From: Chitinophaga caeni
Lineage (GTDB): Bacteria > Bacteroidota > Bacteroidia > Chitinophagales > Chitinophagaceae
Direction of reading: 5' to 3'
NCBI RefSeq assembly: GCF_002557795.1
Contig: NZ_CP023777.1
Coordinates: forward strand, 3,109,001 to 3,173,000
DNA: 64,000 nt
Shown here: positions 27,694 to 35,599 of the stretch, one piece after another
How positions within the stretch are numbered: the first letter of the stretch is position 1
Layout: each line of letters opens with the position of its first letter
The notes under the pieces: generated by a model
Databases searched by the model: none
Told to the model about the DNA's origin: nothing
Seen by the model: the letters and a program-made list of their open reading frames with translations, nothing else
Translations under genes and position numbers: made by a program

Positions 27694-28125
27694 ATGAAAT
27701 CTTCTAAGAACATGGAATCCAACAAATTTTTTAAATCATTTTTTGGCGCCATCGCGACCTTGTTAGTGCTGGTTGCTGCTGGACTATACGGCTGCCCGAA
27801 GTATAATGTATGGCAACAACAGCTTGCCGGTGAAGCAGAATTGAAACGCGCCGAACAAAACCGTAAAATCGCGATCCAGGAAGCTGAAGCCAAGCGGGAA
27901 AGCGCTAAATCGCTGGCTGAGGCAGAGGTGATCCGCGCGCAAGGTGTTGCCAAAGCAAACCAAATTATCGGTGAAAGCTTGAAGAATAATGAAGTGTACC
28001 TGCATTACCTCTGGTTGGAACACCTCGAAAAAGCCAACGTGGTGTATATTCCAACGGAAGCAGGATTACCCATTATGGAAGCGGGTAGGGGATTAGGCAG
28101 AAATGCTGCACCAGCCAATAAATAA
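27694..28125 (+). CDS. Truncated SPFH/prohibitin-like membrane protein (C-terminal coiled-coil only)
   Basis: A 143-residue protein with one N-terminal hydrophobic segment (about residues 15-33, ending LYGC, which might also be a lipobox) and then an Ala/Glu/Lys-rich coiled coil (LAGEAELKRAEQNRKIAIQE, then SLAEAEVIRAQGVAKANQII). It ends with the KNNEVYLHYLWLEHLEKANV and VVYIPTEAGLPIMEAGR segments seen at the C-terminus of HflC/stomatin-type proteins. The SPFH beta domain itself is missing, so this is either a reduced family member or an old truncation; the intact frame and clean terminator argue for a functional short form. Met7 (27712) is an alternative start. A role in membrane scaffolding is only an inference from the family. 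Confidence 0.7.
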   Translation: MKSSKNMESNKFFKSFFGAIATLLVLVAAGLYGCPKYNVWQQQLAGEAELKRAEQNRKIAIQEAEAKRESAKSLAEAEVIRAQGVAKANQIIGESLKNNEVYLHYLWLEHLEKANVVYIPTEAGLPIMEAGRGLGRNAAPANK

Positions 28126-28145
28126 ATAGCTTAAAACAGAACTTG

Positions 28146-28183
28146 CATCAATGATCGACTTTTATTCGTGTTGATCATTGATG
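28146..28183. terminator. Bidirectional terminator between SPFH-like gene and miaA
   Basis: CATCAATGATC / GATCATTGATG, a perfect 11-bp inverted repeat, lies between two convergent genes and can serve both. Confidence 0.7.
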
Positions 28184-28192
28184 TAATCATTG

Positions 28193-29119
28193 TTATAACT
28201 CTGATTTAACAAATTCCAGCACCTTCCCCGGTTCCCTGGCATCGAACCAATGGTAAGCGGTATCTTTCCTGAACCAAGTCAGTTGACGTTTTGCATATTG
28301 ACGGGTATGGGTTTTAATTTGTTCCACCGCTTCATCAATGGAAAGTTTGCCATCGAAATAATTAAAAATCTCGGTATAACCCACCGTTTGTAATGCATTA
28401 TGTTGCCTATAATCCTGTACCGATCGGACTTCCTCAACCAAACCAGCATCCATCATTTTATCTACTCGCAGGTGAATATTTTCATGTAATAATGTTTTCG
28501 GCAACGTAACACCCACTTTCAGTATATTGAAATCTCTTTCAACAGGGTTAGATTTCCTGAAACTCAAAATAGATTGCCCTGTACTTTCAATGATTTCCAA
28601 TGCACGCATCAAGCGCTGCGGATTCTGTATCTCTCCAACCTCGAAAAATGCCGCATCTTTTTGCTTGATTTCAGACTGTAGCCAATCGATACCGTACACT
28701 TCGTATTGCCGGCGGATGCGCTCCCTAGTTTCAGCAGGAACTTTCGGCATGGCGTCCATCCCTTCACAAAAAGCTTTTATATACAAACCCGTGCCACCGC
28801 AAACCACGGCAACAGGCCGCTTTTGAAATATTTCAGCCGCGTAGCCCAGGGCTAACTGCTCGTAAGTGCCCGCATTTACTTCTTCCTTGATAGAATGGGA
28901 GTTGATGAAATAATGGTGCACCGCGGCGAGTTCTTCCGGGCTAGGCTTTGCCGTTCCGATACTGAGTTCGCGGTAACATTGCCTGGAATCTGCGGAGATG
29001 ATTTCCGTTTGTAACAGTTGCGCCAAACGGATGGCCATGGCCGTTTTCCCGGCTGCGGTTGGCCCGGCTACCACGATCACCGTATTTTTCTTTCTTTCCA
29101 TCCTAAATGAAGAAACCAA
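28193..29119 (-). CDS. miaA: tRNA dimethylallyltransferase
   Basis: A 308-residue cytoplasmic enzyme that transfers a dimethylallyl group to N6 of A37 in tRNAs reading UNN codons, the first step to ms2i6A. The P-loop GPTAAGKT is at about residues 19-26; the following ADSRQCYRELSIGTAKPSPE segment carries the substrate-contacting Asp-Ser-Arg and the KPS/T loop, and VVCGGTGLYIKAF is conserved. The C-terminal part has KTHTRQYAKRQLTWFRKD, typical of MiaA. Length is normal. The start at 29119 gives a short N-terminal extension; Met7 (29101) is also plausible. It is followed upstream on the same strand by other tRNA-maturation genes. Confidence 0.96.
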   Translation of the reverse strand: MVSSFRMERKKNTVIVVAGPTAAGKTAMAIRLAQLLQTEIISADSRQCYRELSIGTAKPSPEELAAVHHYFINSHSIKEEVNAGTYEQLALGYAAEIFQKRPVAVVCGGTGLYIKAFCEGMDAMPKVPAETRERIRRQYEVYGIDWLQSEIKQKDAAFFEVGEIQNPQRLMRALEIIESTGQSILSFRKSNPVERDFNILKVGVTLPKTLLHENIHLRVDKMMDAGLVEEVRSVQDYRQHNALQTVGYTEIFNYFDGKLSIDEAVEQIKTHTRQYAKRQLTWFRKDTAYHWFDAREPGKVLEFVKSEL

Positions 29120-29169
29120 AGCAGCAGGGCAACTTTGGTTTCGGGTTAAATCAATTATTTGAACAAATA

Positions 29170-29742
29170 TTAATATGAGTCATCGTTGCTTTCACCCCCG
29201 TCGCTGCCTTCATCAGAAATGCCATCTTCACCTTCTTCCCCGAAGCCGTCAGCGTCCATCCCTTCACGGTTAAGATCGTATTTTTCTTCCATCTCCACCA
29301 GTTTATCGTTGCCGATGATGCCCTTTGTTCCGTATTGGCTGGGGGCAAGCCCTTCCTTACGTACACATACCGGGTATGACAATTTAATGTTTTCATCCTT
29401 TGATACGCCGATTAATTCTACCAAGAAAGTCCATTGCTTGGCATAATCATACAGGTAGATAAATTTCTGGTTAGGCGCTTTTACGGCCGAGCCGATAGTC
29501 GTTTCAACCATGATAAGGGGTTCTGCCACCCTTTGGATGTCATCAGCTTCAATAATAATTTCGCGGCCGCGTTGCCAATTGTCGTTACTCCTGAAAAACG
29601 AAGCTTTGTGTTTACTGTCAAATTCAAAGGCTGTCAAGATAGCTTGATGCAATTGAAAGAAACTTTGATCAGGTTTAATGCTGATGTCTCTATAAACACT
29701 TTCATCTTCTTCCCAGTAAACTCTGAATTTCAATACCGGCAT
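29170..29742 (-). CDS. Plasmid pRiA4b ORF-3-like / IS1096 TnpR-like domain protein
   Basis: A 190-residue protein starting MPVLKFRVYWEEDESVYRDI and continuing SFFQLHQAILTAFEFDSKHK, which fits the pRiA4b ORF-3-like family (PF07929-type). The family name comes from a plasmid and an IS passenger gene, but chromosomal Bacteroidota copies are common and are not evidence of mobility. The C-terminal ~25 residues are strongly acidic and Gly/Ser-rich (EEGEDGISDEGSDGGESNDD). No biochemical role is established. It lies between miaA and cca with short gaps and could be co-transcribed with them. Confidence 0.78.
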   Translation of the reverse strand: MPVLKFRVYWEEDESVYRDISIKPDQSFFQLHQAILTAFEFDSKHKASFFRSNDNWQRGREIIIEADDIQRVAEPLIMVETTIGSAVKAPNQKFIYLYDYAKQWTFLVELIGVSKDENIKLSYPVCVRKEGLAPSQYGTKGIIGNDKLVEMEEKYDLNREGMDADGFGEEGEDGISDEGSDGGESNDDSY

Positions 29743-29842
29743 ATATGTAACGTTATGTAATGTTTAAGATTAAATATTGTTGTAGTGATTTATTGTCGTC
29801 CGAATTCAAATGCAAAATGCCCGATTATGTAAAATTATGAAT

Positions 29843-31276
29843 TTATTTAACAGGGGTCAAGTTAAATGCCCTTGCTTTTTCCAACATGAATTGGTAAGCC
29901 TCTTCGTAATTATTACTTATTTCCCCATCCAGTATAGCTTCGCGGATCGCATTTTTCAAATCACCGACGATCCTGCCGGGAGGCAAATTAAATACTTCCA
30001 TGATCAATTCTCCCGTAATGGGAGGTTGCCAATTGCGGACGCGATCTTTTTCCTCTACTTCCTTCAACCTGCTCCTAACCATTTCGAAATTCTCCAGGTG
30101 CCTTTTCACTTTAGCCTTATTTTTCGATGTAATGTCCGCTTCGCAGAGCATCATCAACGAGCCAATATCATCCCCTGCATCAAACAATAATCTACGTATA
30201 GCCGAATCCGTTATATTCTCCTTTGTCAAGCTGATCGGGCGCAAATGCAATTCTACTAATTTCTTAACAAAGCGCATTTTTTCGGTCATCGGGAGTTTGA
30301 ACTTCGAGAAAATCTTGGGCACCATCTTTCCGCCTACGGCATCATGCCCGTGGAAAGTCCATCCATGGCCAACCTCGAAACGCTTGGTGGCCGGTTTGCC
30401 GATGTCGTGCAAAAGGGCAGCCCAACGCAACCATAAGTCCTTGGTATTTTTAGAAATATTATCAACAACCTGCAACGTGTGGTAGAAATTATCCTTATGC
30501 CCTTTACCTTCTACCATTTCTACTCCAACCAGGTCGATCATGGCCGGGAAAATCAACTTCAATAAACCCGCCTTGTATAATAAGTCGAGCCCGAGGGAAG
30601 GCTTGGGGGAGAGCATGATCTTGTTAAACTCGTCGGTAATGCGCTCCTGGGAAATGATCTTGATCCTCGCGGCATTTTCCTTGATCGATTGAAAAGTAGC
30701 CGGGTCGATCTTGAAATTAAGTTGGGATGCGAACCTGATAGCCCGCATCATTCTAAGCGGATCATCGCTGAAGGTTTGGCCGGGTTCCAGGGGGGTGCGG
30801 ATCACCTGGTCTTCCAGTGCCTGCATTCCATTAAAAGGGTCAACCAGGTGACCGTAATTGCTCGGGTTGAGGCTTATTGCCATCGCGTTGATCGTGAAAT
30901 CGCGGCGGTTCTGGTCATCTTCCAAGGTGCCCGGGGCCACCATGGGTTTCCGCGAATCGCGGTTATAGCTTTCCTTGCGGGCGCCCACGAATTCCAGTTC
31001 AAAATCGAACCATTTTATCTGGGCCGTACCGAAGGTTTTAAAGAAATTTACATTGGGCCTCGGTTCCAACTTGTCGGCCAGGGCATTTGCCAGGTCGATT
31101 CCATCGCCAATACACACGAAATCAATATCCTTGGTATTCCTGTTCAGCAACTTATCCCTAACGAAGCCGCCCACGATATAGGTAGGCATTTTTTTCTCCC
31201 CGGCAGCCATTGCTACCAGCTCGAATAAGGTTCTTTCTTTCGGTGAAACAGGTATATCGAAACGCATCTTGGCCAT
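29843..31276 (-). CDS. cca: CCA tRNA nucleotidyltransferase with HD domain
   Basis: A 477-residue enzyme that adds or repairs the 3' CCA end of tRNAs. The N-terminal nucleotidyltransferase head includes YIVGGFVRDKLLNRNTKDID (GG motif and DxD) and the RRDFTINAMAISL motif; an RNA-binding region follows; and an HD domain is seen at about residues 290-305 (LRWAALLHDIGKPATKRF). The HD-containing architecture is standard in Bacteroidota and suggests additional phosphohydrolase activity. A strict poly(A) polymerase function is less likely but cannot be excluded by eye. It lies between the pRiA4b-like gene and tsaC on the same strand. Confidence 0.93.
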   Translation of the reverse strand: MAKMRFDIPVSPKERTLFELVAMAAGEKKMPTYIVGGFVRDKLLNRNTKDIDFVCIGDGIDLANALADKLEPRPNVNFFKTFGTAQIKWFDFELEFVGARKESYNRDSRKPMVAPGTLEDDQNRRDFTINAMAISLNPSNYGHLVDPFNGMQALEDQVIRTPLEPGQTFSDDPLRMMRAIRFASQLNFKIDPATFQSIKENAARIKIISQERITDEFNKIMLSPKPSLGLDLLYKAGLLKLIFPAMIDLVGVEMVEGKGHKDNFYHTLQVVDNISKNTKDLWLRWAALLHDIGKPATKRFEVGHGWTFHGHDAVGGKMVPKIFSKFKLPMTEKMRFVKKLVELHLRPISLTKENITDSAIRRLLFDAGDDIGSLMMLCEADITSKNKAKVKRHLENFEMVRSRLKEVEEKDRVRNWQPPITGELIMEVFNLPPGRIVGDLKNAIREAILDGEISNNYEEAYQFMLEKARAFNLTPVK

Positions 31277-31354
31277 TATATTATAAAAATTTTCCTCTGT
31301 TTGCCCGCAAATGTAGTCAAACGAAGCGTAAAGTCCTGAATTATTATAGAAATG

Positions 31355-31924
31355 TTAGGGTCTAATTACCTCAAAATCACCGGATTGGTGCAGTTTGATA
31401 ATCCTAGATGGCGGGTGTTTTTCCGTATCATCTTGCCGGTATTCCACGACGTAATCCACCCCTTTTTTAATTTCGGAAGATACTGCGGCGAAATTCTCCG
31501 GGGATGCCTGCCCGCTGATATTAGCGGAAGTGGAGACCAGGGGCTTGCGCAACCTTTTTACAAGGTGGCGGCAAAAGGTATCTCGGACGAAGCGGATAGC
31601 TACCGTACCGTCTTCATTGATGACATTAGGAGCCAGGTGGATGGCGCCCTGGTAAATAACGGTGGTAGGCCGGTCAAAGCCGCCGATAATGGAATCGATA
31701 TCATGCGGGGGATTCGCGATGTAATGTTTGAGATCGCGGTGATCGGTCAGCAGGATGACCAAGCTCTTTTTTTCGTCCCGTTGTTTGAGTTCATACACCT
31801 TGCGTACAGCCATCTCATCGGTAGCATCGGCGCCGATGCCCCAAATGGTATCAGTAGGGTATAAAATAGTACCACCTTGCCTTAAAACTTGCAAACAATT
31901 CACGATATCCTTTTCGAAATCCAT
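31355..31924 (-). CDS. tsaC: L-threonylcarbamoyladenylate synthase (Sua5/YciO/YrdC family)
   Basis: A 189-residue single-domain enzyme that makes threonylcarbamoyl-AMP from threonine, bicarbonate and ATP for the t6A37 modification of tRNAs reading ANN codons. The family motif GGTILYPTDTIWGIGADATD is at about residues 17-36, with KLKQRDEKKSL-like lysines after it and STSANISGQASP near residue 145. It lacks the extra C-terminal Sua5 domain, so it is TsaC-length. It lies 78 bp upstream of cca on the same strand and is divergent from dapD. Confidence 0.93.
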   Translation of the reverse strand: MDFEKDIVNCLQVLRQGGTILYPTDTIWGIGADATDEMAVRKVYELKQRDEKKSLVILLTDHRDLKHYIANPPHDIDSIIGGFDRPTTVIYQGAIHLAPNVINEDGTVAIRFVRDTFCRHLVKRLRKPLVSTSANISGQASPENFAAVSSEIKKGVDYVVEYRQDDTEKHPPSRIIKLHQSGDFEVIRP

Positions 31925-32058
31925 AAATACAAAATTAGTAAATCCTTGAAAAAATAATTCATTTGATCCTCCCGTATAGACAGATTATACAAGCCTATAG
32001 AACAAATCACTAAGATAAATCCGAAATGAGCCCTATTTTTGTGCAAAATTTAGAACCA

Positions 32059-32871
32059 ATGGAATTAAAAGAATTGATACTAGCTGCATGGAACGACAGG
32101 GCTTTGTTGCAAGACAATACCTACTCCGACGCGGTGAGGGCTGTAATAGAATCGGTAGACAAGGGACATTTACGCGTGGCAGAGCCAACGGCGAACGGCT
32201 GGCAGGTAAATGAATGGGTAAAACAGGCGATCCTGATGTATTTCGCCATTCAACCCATGGAAACGATGTCATTGCCCCCCTTTGAATTTCATGATAAAAT
32301 GAAATTGAAAACCAATTATAAAGAATTGGGTGTTCGCGTGGTACCCCATGCCGTGGCACGCTACGGCGCGTACATTGCGAAGGGCGCTATCTTGATGCCT
32401 TCTTATGTTAATATCGGCGCTTATGTTGACGAGGGAACGATGGTAGATACCTGGGCAACGGTCGGTTCTTGCGCCCAGATCGGGAAACATGTACACCTGA
32501 GCGGTGGCGTGGGTATCGGCGGCGTATTGGAGCCGTTACAAGCCAGCCCGGTAATCATTGAAGACGGTGTTTTCGTGGGGAGCCGTTGTATCGTGGTAGA
32601 AGGCGTTCACGTTGAAAAAGAAGCCGTATTAGGCGCCAACGTGGTATTGACGCAATCCACTAAGATCATCGATGTGAGTGGCGAAACCCCGGTAGAATAC
32701 AAGGGTAGGGTACCGGCGCGCAGCGTGGTGATCCCCGGTTCTTACACGAAGAAATTCCCGGCAGGTGATTACCAGGTAAGTTGCGCGTTGATCATCGGTC
32801 AACGTAAAGCATCTACGGATTTGAAAACGAGCTTAAACGATACGTTGAGAGAATTCAATGTTGCCGTTTAA
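32059..32871 (+). CDS. dapD: 2,3,4,5-tetrahydropyridine-2,6-dicarboxylate N-succinyltransferase
   Basis: A left-handed parallel beta-helix acyltransferase of the lysine/diaminopimelate pathway; it succinylates tetrahydrodipicolinate. Evidence is the N-terminal MELKELILAAWNDRALLQ, the FHDKMKLKTNYKELGVRVVP segment, and hexapeptide repeats from about residue 95 (GAYIAKGAILMPSYVNIGAY and onward) including GGVGIGGVLEPLQASPV. From this Met the protein is 270 residues, matching known DapD lengths. A longer frame starts at 32026, but a -7-like TATTTTTG at 32034-32041 lies inside that extension, which supports the 32059 start. It is divergent from tsaC. Confidence 0.93.
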   Translation: MELKELILAAWNDRALLQDNTYSDAVRAVIESVDKGHLRVAEPTANGWQVNEWVKQAILMYFAIQPMETMSLPPFEFHDKMKLKTNYKELGVRVVPHAVARYGAYIAKGAILMPSYVNIGAYVDEGTMVDTWATVGSCAQIGKHVHLSGGVGIGGVLEPLQASPVIIEDGVFVGSRCIVVEGVHVEKEAVLGANVVLTQSTKIIDVSGETPVEYKGRVPARSVVIPGSYTKKFPAGDYQVSCALIIGQRKASTDLKTSLNDTLREFNVAV

Positions 32872-32885
32872 TTTTTGCATAAAAA

Positions 32886-32918
32886 TTTGGAGATTAAGAA
32901 ATTATATCTTTATCTTTG
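32886..32918 (+). promoter_or_regulatory. Bacteroidota-type promoter for tRNA-Leu
   Basis: A -33 element TTTG (32886-32889) and a -7 element TATCTTTG (32911-32918) are separated by 21 bp, matching the TTTG / TAnnTTTG consensus of Bacteroidota primary-sigma promoters. The tRNA starts 23 bp downstream. Confidence 0.75.
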
Positions 32919-32941
32919 CCCACTCTTAAAAACGAGGGGCT

Positions 32942-33025
32942 GCCCAAGTGGCGAAATTGGTAGACGCACTGTGTTCAGGTCGCAGCGTTCGCAAGGACGT
33001 GCTGGTTCGAATCCAGTCTTGGGCA
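32942..33025 (+). tRNA. tRNA-Leu (anticodon CAG)
   Basis: Acceptor arms GCCCAAG and CTTGGGC pair perfectly. The anticodon stem CTGTG / CGCAG encloses the loop TTCAGGT, giving anticodon CAG (Leu, codon CUG). A long variable arm (CGTTCGCAAGGACG) marks a class II tRNA, and the T arm GCTGG-TTCGAAT-CCAGT is standard. The CCA end is not encoded, so the enzyme encoded by cca nearby would be needed. Confidence 0.96.
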
Positions 33026-33030
33026 CCTGG

Positions 33031-33059
33031 TAGGTTGTAAGTACTTTACTTACAACCTA
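33031..33059 (+). terminator. Rho-independent terminator after tRNA-Leu
   Basis: AGGTTGTAAGTA / TACTTACAACCT, a perfect 12-bp stem with a 3-nt loop, followed by a run of seven T. Confidence 0.9.
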
Positions 33060-33214
33060 TTTTTTTATGTGGATGCCGTTTTTGTGCGCTTTTGCCACTA
33101 TTGCCGCACATAATAGACACGCGAAAATTATTTCCTCTTCTCTAGGCTGCTAAGCCGGTCTTACCTTTGAGCGGCATGATACAACGACTGTCGTGTCCGA
33201 AAAACTTCTTTCTT

Positions 33215-33480
33215 TCACATTCTCAGGTAAGGAATAACAATCCGCTCAAAAATGGCAGGGGATTGAATCAGGCCAACGTGGTCACATCCCGGCAGAATGC
33301 ATAACTGTGCACTGGGTATCCGATTGCTCCATGTAGGGTTTAACAAACCAGGTCGCCTTCAAACAATTTATCATATCCTGGAAGGCATCGGGATTGCTTA
33401 TCCGTGATTTACGGTATTTAACGCTTCAACCGTATAGTTACACCTGTGGGCATCCGTCTTAACCTAAACCCTCCATTTGT
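33215..33480 (-). pseudogene. Probable decayed alpha/beta-hydrolase fragment
   Basis: No open frame of useful length exists here, but conceptual translation of the minus strand gives hydrolase-like pieces in shifting frames. The best is at 33215-33310: LCILPGCDHVGLIQSP followed by AIFERIVIPYLRM and a stop, which resembles the C-terminal His-containing strand and last helix of alpha/beta hydrolases. A second piece further upstream (FQDMINCLKATWFVKPYMEQ) is in a different frame, and a third (CNYTVEALNTVNHG) runs into a stop. This suggests a gene remnant broken by at least two frameshifts. The rest of the gap 33060-33609 shows nothing I can name. Confidence 0.35.
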
Positions 33481-33609
33481 GTTATATGTATCAGTGGGTA
33501 ACGGCAGGGCTTCCTGTTACTTGGCCTATAATACGTCAATATGATAATATTTCTTTATTGCGTAAATTTATTACACTAATAATTGCTTCATTACAAAAGT
33601 AAACCGGGA

Positions 33610-34098
33610 ATGAAATATATAGTGGTTTTGTCAGTAATGTTTGTACTTGCTGCTTGCCGGCAGCAGGAAAGTAAGATACCGGGGTTACAGGCGGAGATAG
33701 ACAGCCTGAAACATCAACTGGATAATGCTTATAAACCCGGATTCGGTGAATTTATGGGCAATATACAAGTACACCACGACAAGTTATGGTTTGCAGGAAT
33801 AAACAACAACTGGGACCTAGCTGAATTTGAAATCAACGAAATCAAGGAAAGCTTAGATGATATTACGAAATATTGCACCGATAGGCCTGAAACCAATTCT
33901 ATTGATATGATCGAACAACCTTTACAAAATGTAAGCAATGCTATCCAGGATAAAAACATCAAAGAATTTAAAAACAGCTTCATGACTCTCACATCAACCT
34001 GCAATAGTTGTCACCAGGCTACCAAGCATGAGTTCAATGTTATTATTGTTCCTTCTACGCCACCATTTAGCAATCAAAGTTTTAAAGCGGTTCAATAG
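33610..34098 (+). CDS. Lipoprotein with C-terminal CxxCH haem site (cytochrome c'-like)
   Basis: A ~162-residue lipoprotein from the Met at 33610 (the frame also extends to 33583, but MKYIVVLSVMFVLAAC is the natural signal peptide with a lipobox). After a short coiled coil (GLQAEIDSLKHQLDNAY) it is helical, and the single haem c motif CNSCH lies near the C-terminus (Cys140, Cys143, His144 in the longer numbering). A C-terminal haem site in a small helical protein is the layout of class II cytochromes c (c' / c-556). It could carry electrons or bind small gases; neither is shown. It is not in an obvious operon and converges on the terpene synthase gene. Confidence 0.72.
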   Translation: MKYIVVLSVMFVLAACRQQESKIPGLQAEIDSLKHQLDNAYKPGFGEFMGNIQVHHDKLWFAGINNNWDLAEFEINEIKESLDDITKYCTDRPETNSIDMIEQPLQNVSNAIQDKNIKEFKNSFMTLTSTCNSCHQATKHEFNVIIVPSTPPFSNQSFKAVQ

Positions 34099-34232
34099 TC
34101 AAGATGATAAAGAAATTGTTGACTGTACCGCGTATTCGCATAAAACCGGGTGCCATATCCTTTCATAAGGAATACGGAGATTTTTATTGATATTGCTATG
34201 GTGCCAGTTGCTAATGAAAGCAATAACATTTA

Positions 34233-35255
34233 TCACCCCCCAAACTCACCCTCTACATAACCTCCCGGAACATACCTTGTTGTGTCATTAGTATGCCAAG
34301 CATAAACACCGGAAACCATTATACCGAGGTCTTCCACATATTCTGCTACCATGTTTTTCCATTCGTCATCAAATCGTGGTAAATGTTGTTGCAGTACCAG
34401 GAACTCCTTCAAATAATTATCATGATGCGCCAGCGCTGCCATATAAGCTTCTTCCAATGGCATTTTATGCTCGTTTTGGAATACTTTCACGATGTTCATC
34501 GTATCGCCGGGCCTCATGAGTTCTTTCGGCAAGGAGATGAAATCATTGTGCATCCCGATCAGCAGGGCACAAATAACCTCTATACGGAGTAGGTGCGGAT
34601 GATTTAGAATGGCATCGGGTAAGCGGCGATAATCTTTCTGCATACATACATACTTGCAAAAGGGAACAGCGCCGCTGGTAGCCTCCCTGATCAATGTATA
34701 TACGGCCAGCGGTGGGATTATATTGGCAGCATAATAGGCTTTCTCTTCGGCATAACCGTTGAATGTATCCGCGATGGTATCTATGAATCTTCGGTAAATG
34801 CTCGCCGGGATGTCGCATTGAAGCGCATCTTGCCGTAGCACCCACCATTGGCGCAAGAATCCATTGTTGATCGGCTCTTCGGTTTCCTCTCCTTTTAATA
34901 GCGCCATGATGTGTTGCACGATGCCAAGCATTTCCTGCCGGGAACAACGATCGAAATAGTCATCCATCATGGCCCCGTTCGCCGCGTAACTAGCTACGGG
35001 ACGAAGCTCTTCGAGGGTACGTAAGTAGGGGAATCCGCGGGCCGCCAGATCCGTCAGGTTATGACTTTTATGTTTTTTACGGGCTGATTCACTTTGAAAC
35101 TTGTAATCGCGGTCAATCCATGCATAATATGATTGCCTCGCTTCAAGAAAATTTGGATGGATTGAATTCGGCCATGGATACTTAGGCTGGGGTAGATGTT
35201 TGAGCTTTGCAACAAGCGCTTCATGTGAAATAATGGACGACATTTGGATCAACAT
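34233..35255 (-). CDS. Class I terpene synthase
   Basis: A 340-residue bacterial terpene cyclase. Hallmarks are complete: the Asp-rich metal motif DDYFD at residues 98-102, the pyrophosphate-sensor Arg190 forty-seven residues before the NSE triad, the NSE motif N237-D-F-I-S241-LPK-E245, and the C-terminal R327-Y328 pair. The enzyme ionises a prenyl diphosphate and cyclises it to a sesqui- or diterpene; product and chain length cannot be read by eye. Characterised terpene synthases are known from Chitinophaga. No prenyltransferase, P450 or other tailoring gene is adjacent, so it appears as an orphan. Met5 is an alternative start. The gap upstream (35256-35599) is AT-rich without a recognised gene. 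Confidence 0.92.
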   Translation of the reverse strand: MLIQMSSIISHEALVAKLKHLPQPKYPWPNSIHPNFLEARQSYYAWIDRDYKFQSESARKKHKSHNLTDLAARGFPYLRTLEELRPVASYAANGAMMDDYFDRCSRQEMLGIVQHIMALLKGEETEEPINNGFLRQWWVLRQDALQCDIPASIYRRFIDTIADTFNGYAEEKAYYAANIIPPLAVYTLIREATSGAVPFCKYVCMQKDYRRLPDAILNHPHLLRIEVICALLIGMHNDFISLPKELMRPGDTMNIVKVFQNEHKMPLEEAYMAALAHHDNYLKEFLVLQQHLPRFDDEWKNMVAEYVEDLGIMVSGVYAWHTNDTTRYVPGGYVEGEFGG

Positions 35256-35599
35256 TTAGGGTTAAAAAATTATAATTAAAAATTAGGGTAAATACGGGTT
35301 AAACTAGGTTTCAACGTAATATGACCGGGTCCTAAACATAATGCTGGTTCCGATGTTCAGGTAGAATTAGGGTTAGCCATCGATTGATCGAATGGTTAAG
35401 CTAATATAAGCCATTTTGCATTATAATGAAATATATATATCAATTTTCAGGTTTTCGCGCTAAATTCCTATTGCATTGCTATTACTTTCGGGTTGTAAAT
35501 ATTGAAATACCAGCTTATAAAAATTAAGTTCGCCGGGCAGCCGCCGCGTTTATGCCAAAAGAGCCGGGGCAAATTGAAAGAACGTGTAGATAATTCCAA

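Noticed and set aside
29170..29742. IS-derived gene as evidence of a mobile element
   Set aside because: The pRiA4b/IS1096-like name is historical; no terminal repeats or transposase surround the gene, which sits among housekeeping genes.
30689..31228. Long plus-strand open frame opposite cca
   Set aside because: It is a shadow of the coding strand; the minus-strand protein has all CCA-enzyme motifs.
32026..32058. Longer start for dapD
   Set aside because: The extra 11 residues are not family-like and overlap a -7-type promoter element; the Met at 32059 matches known DapD N-termini.
33026..33609. Integration of a genomic island at tRNA-Leu
   Set aside because: No integrase gene and no direct repeat of the tRNA 3' end were found downstream.
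35276..35380. Several TTAGGG-like words upstream of the terpene synthase gene
   Set aside because: The words are irregularly spaced, lie in AT-rich DNA and form no array, so chance is the simplest explanation.
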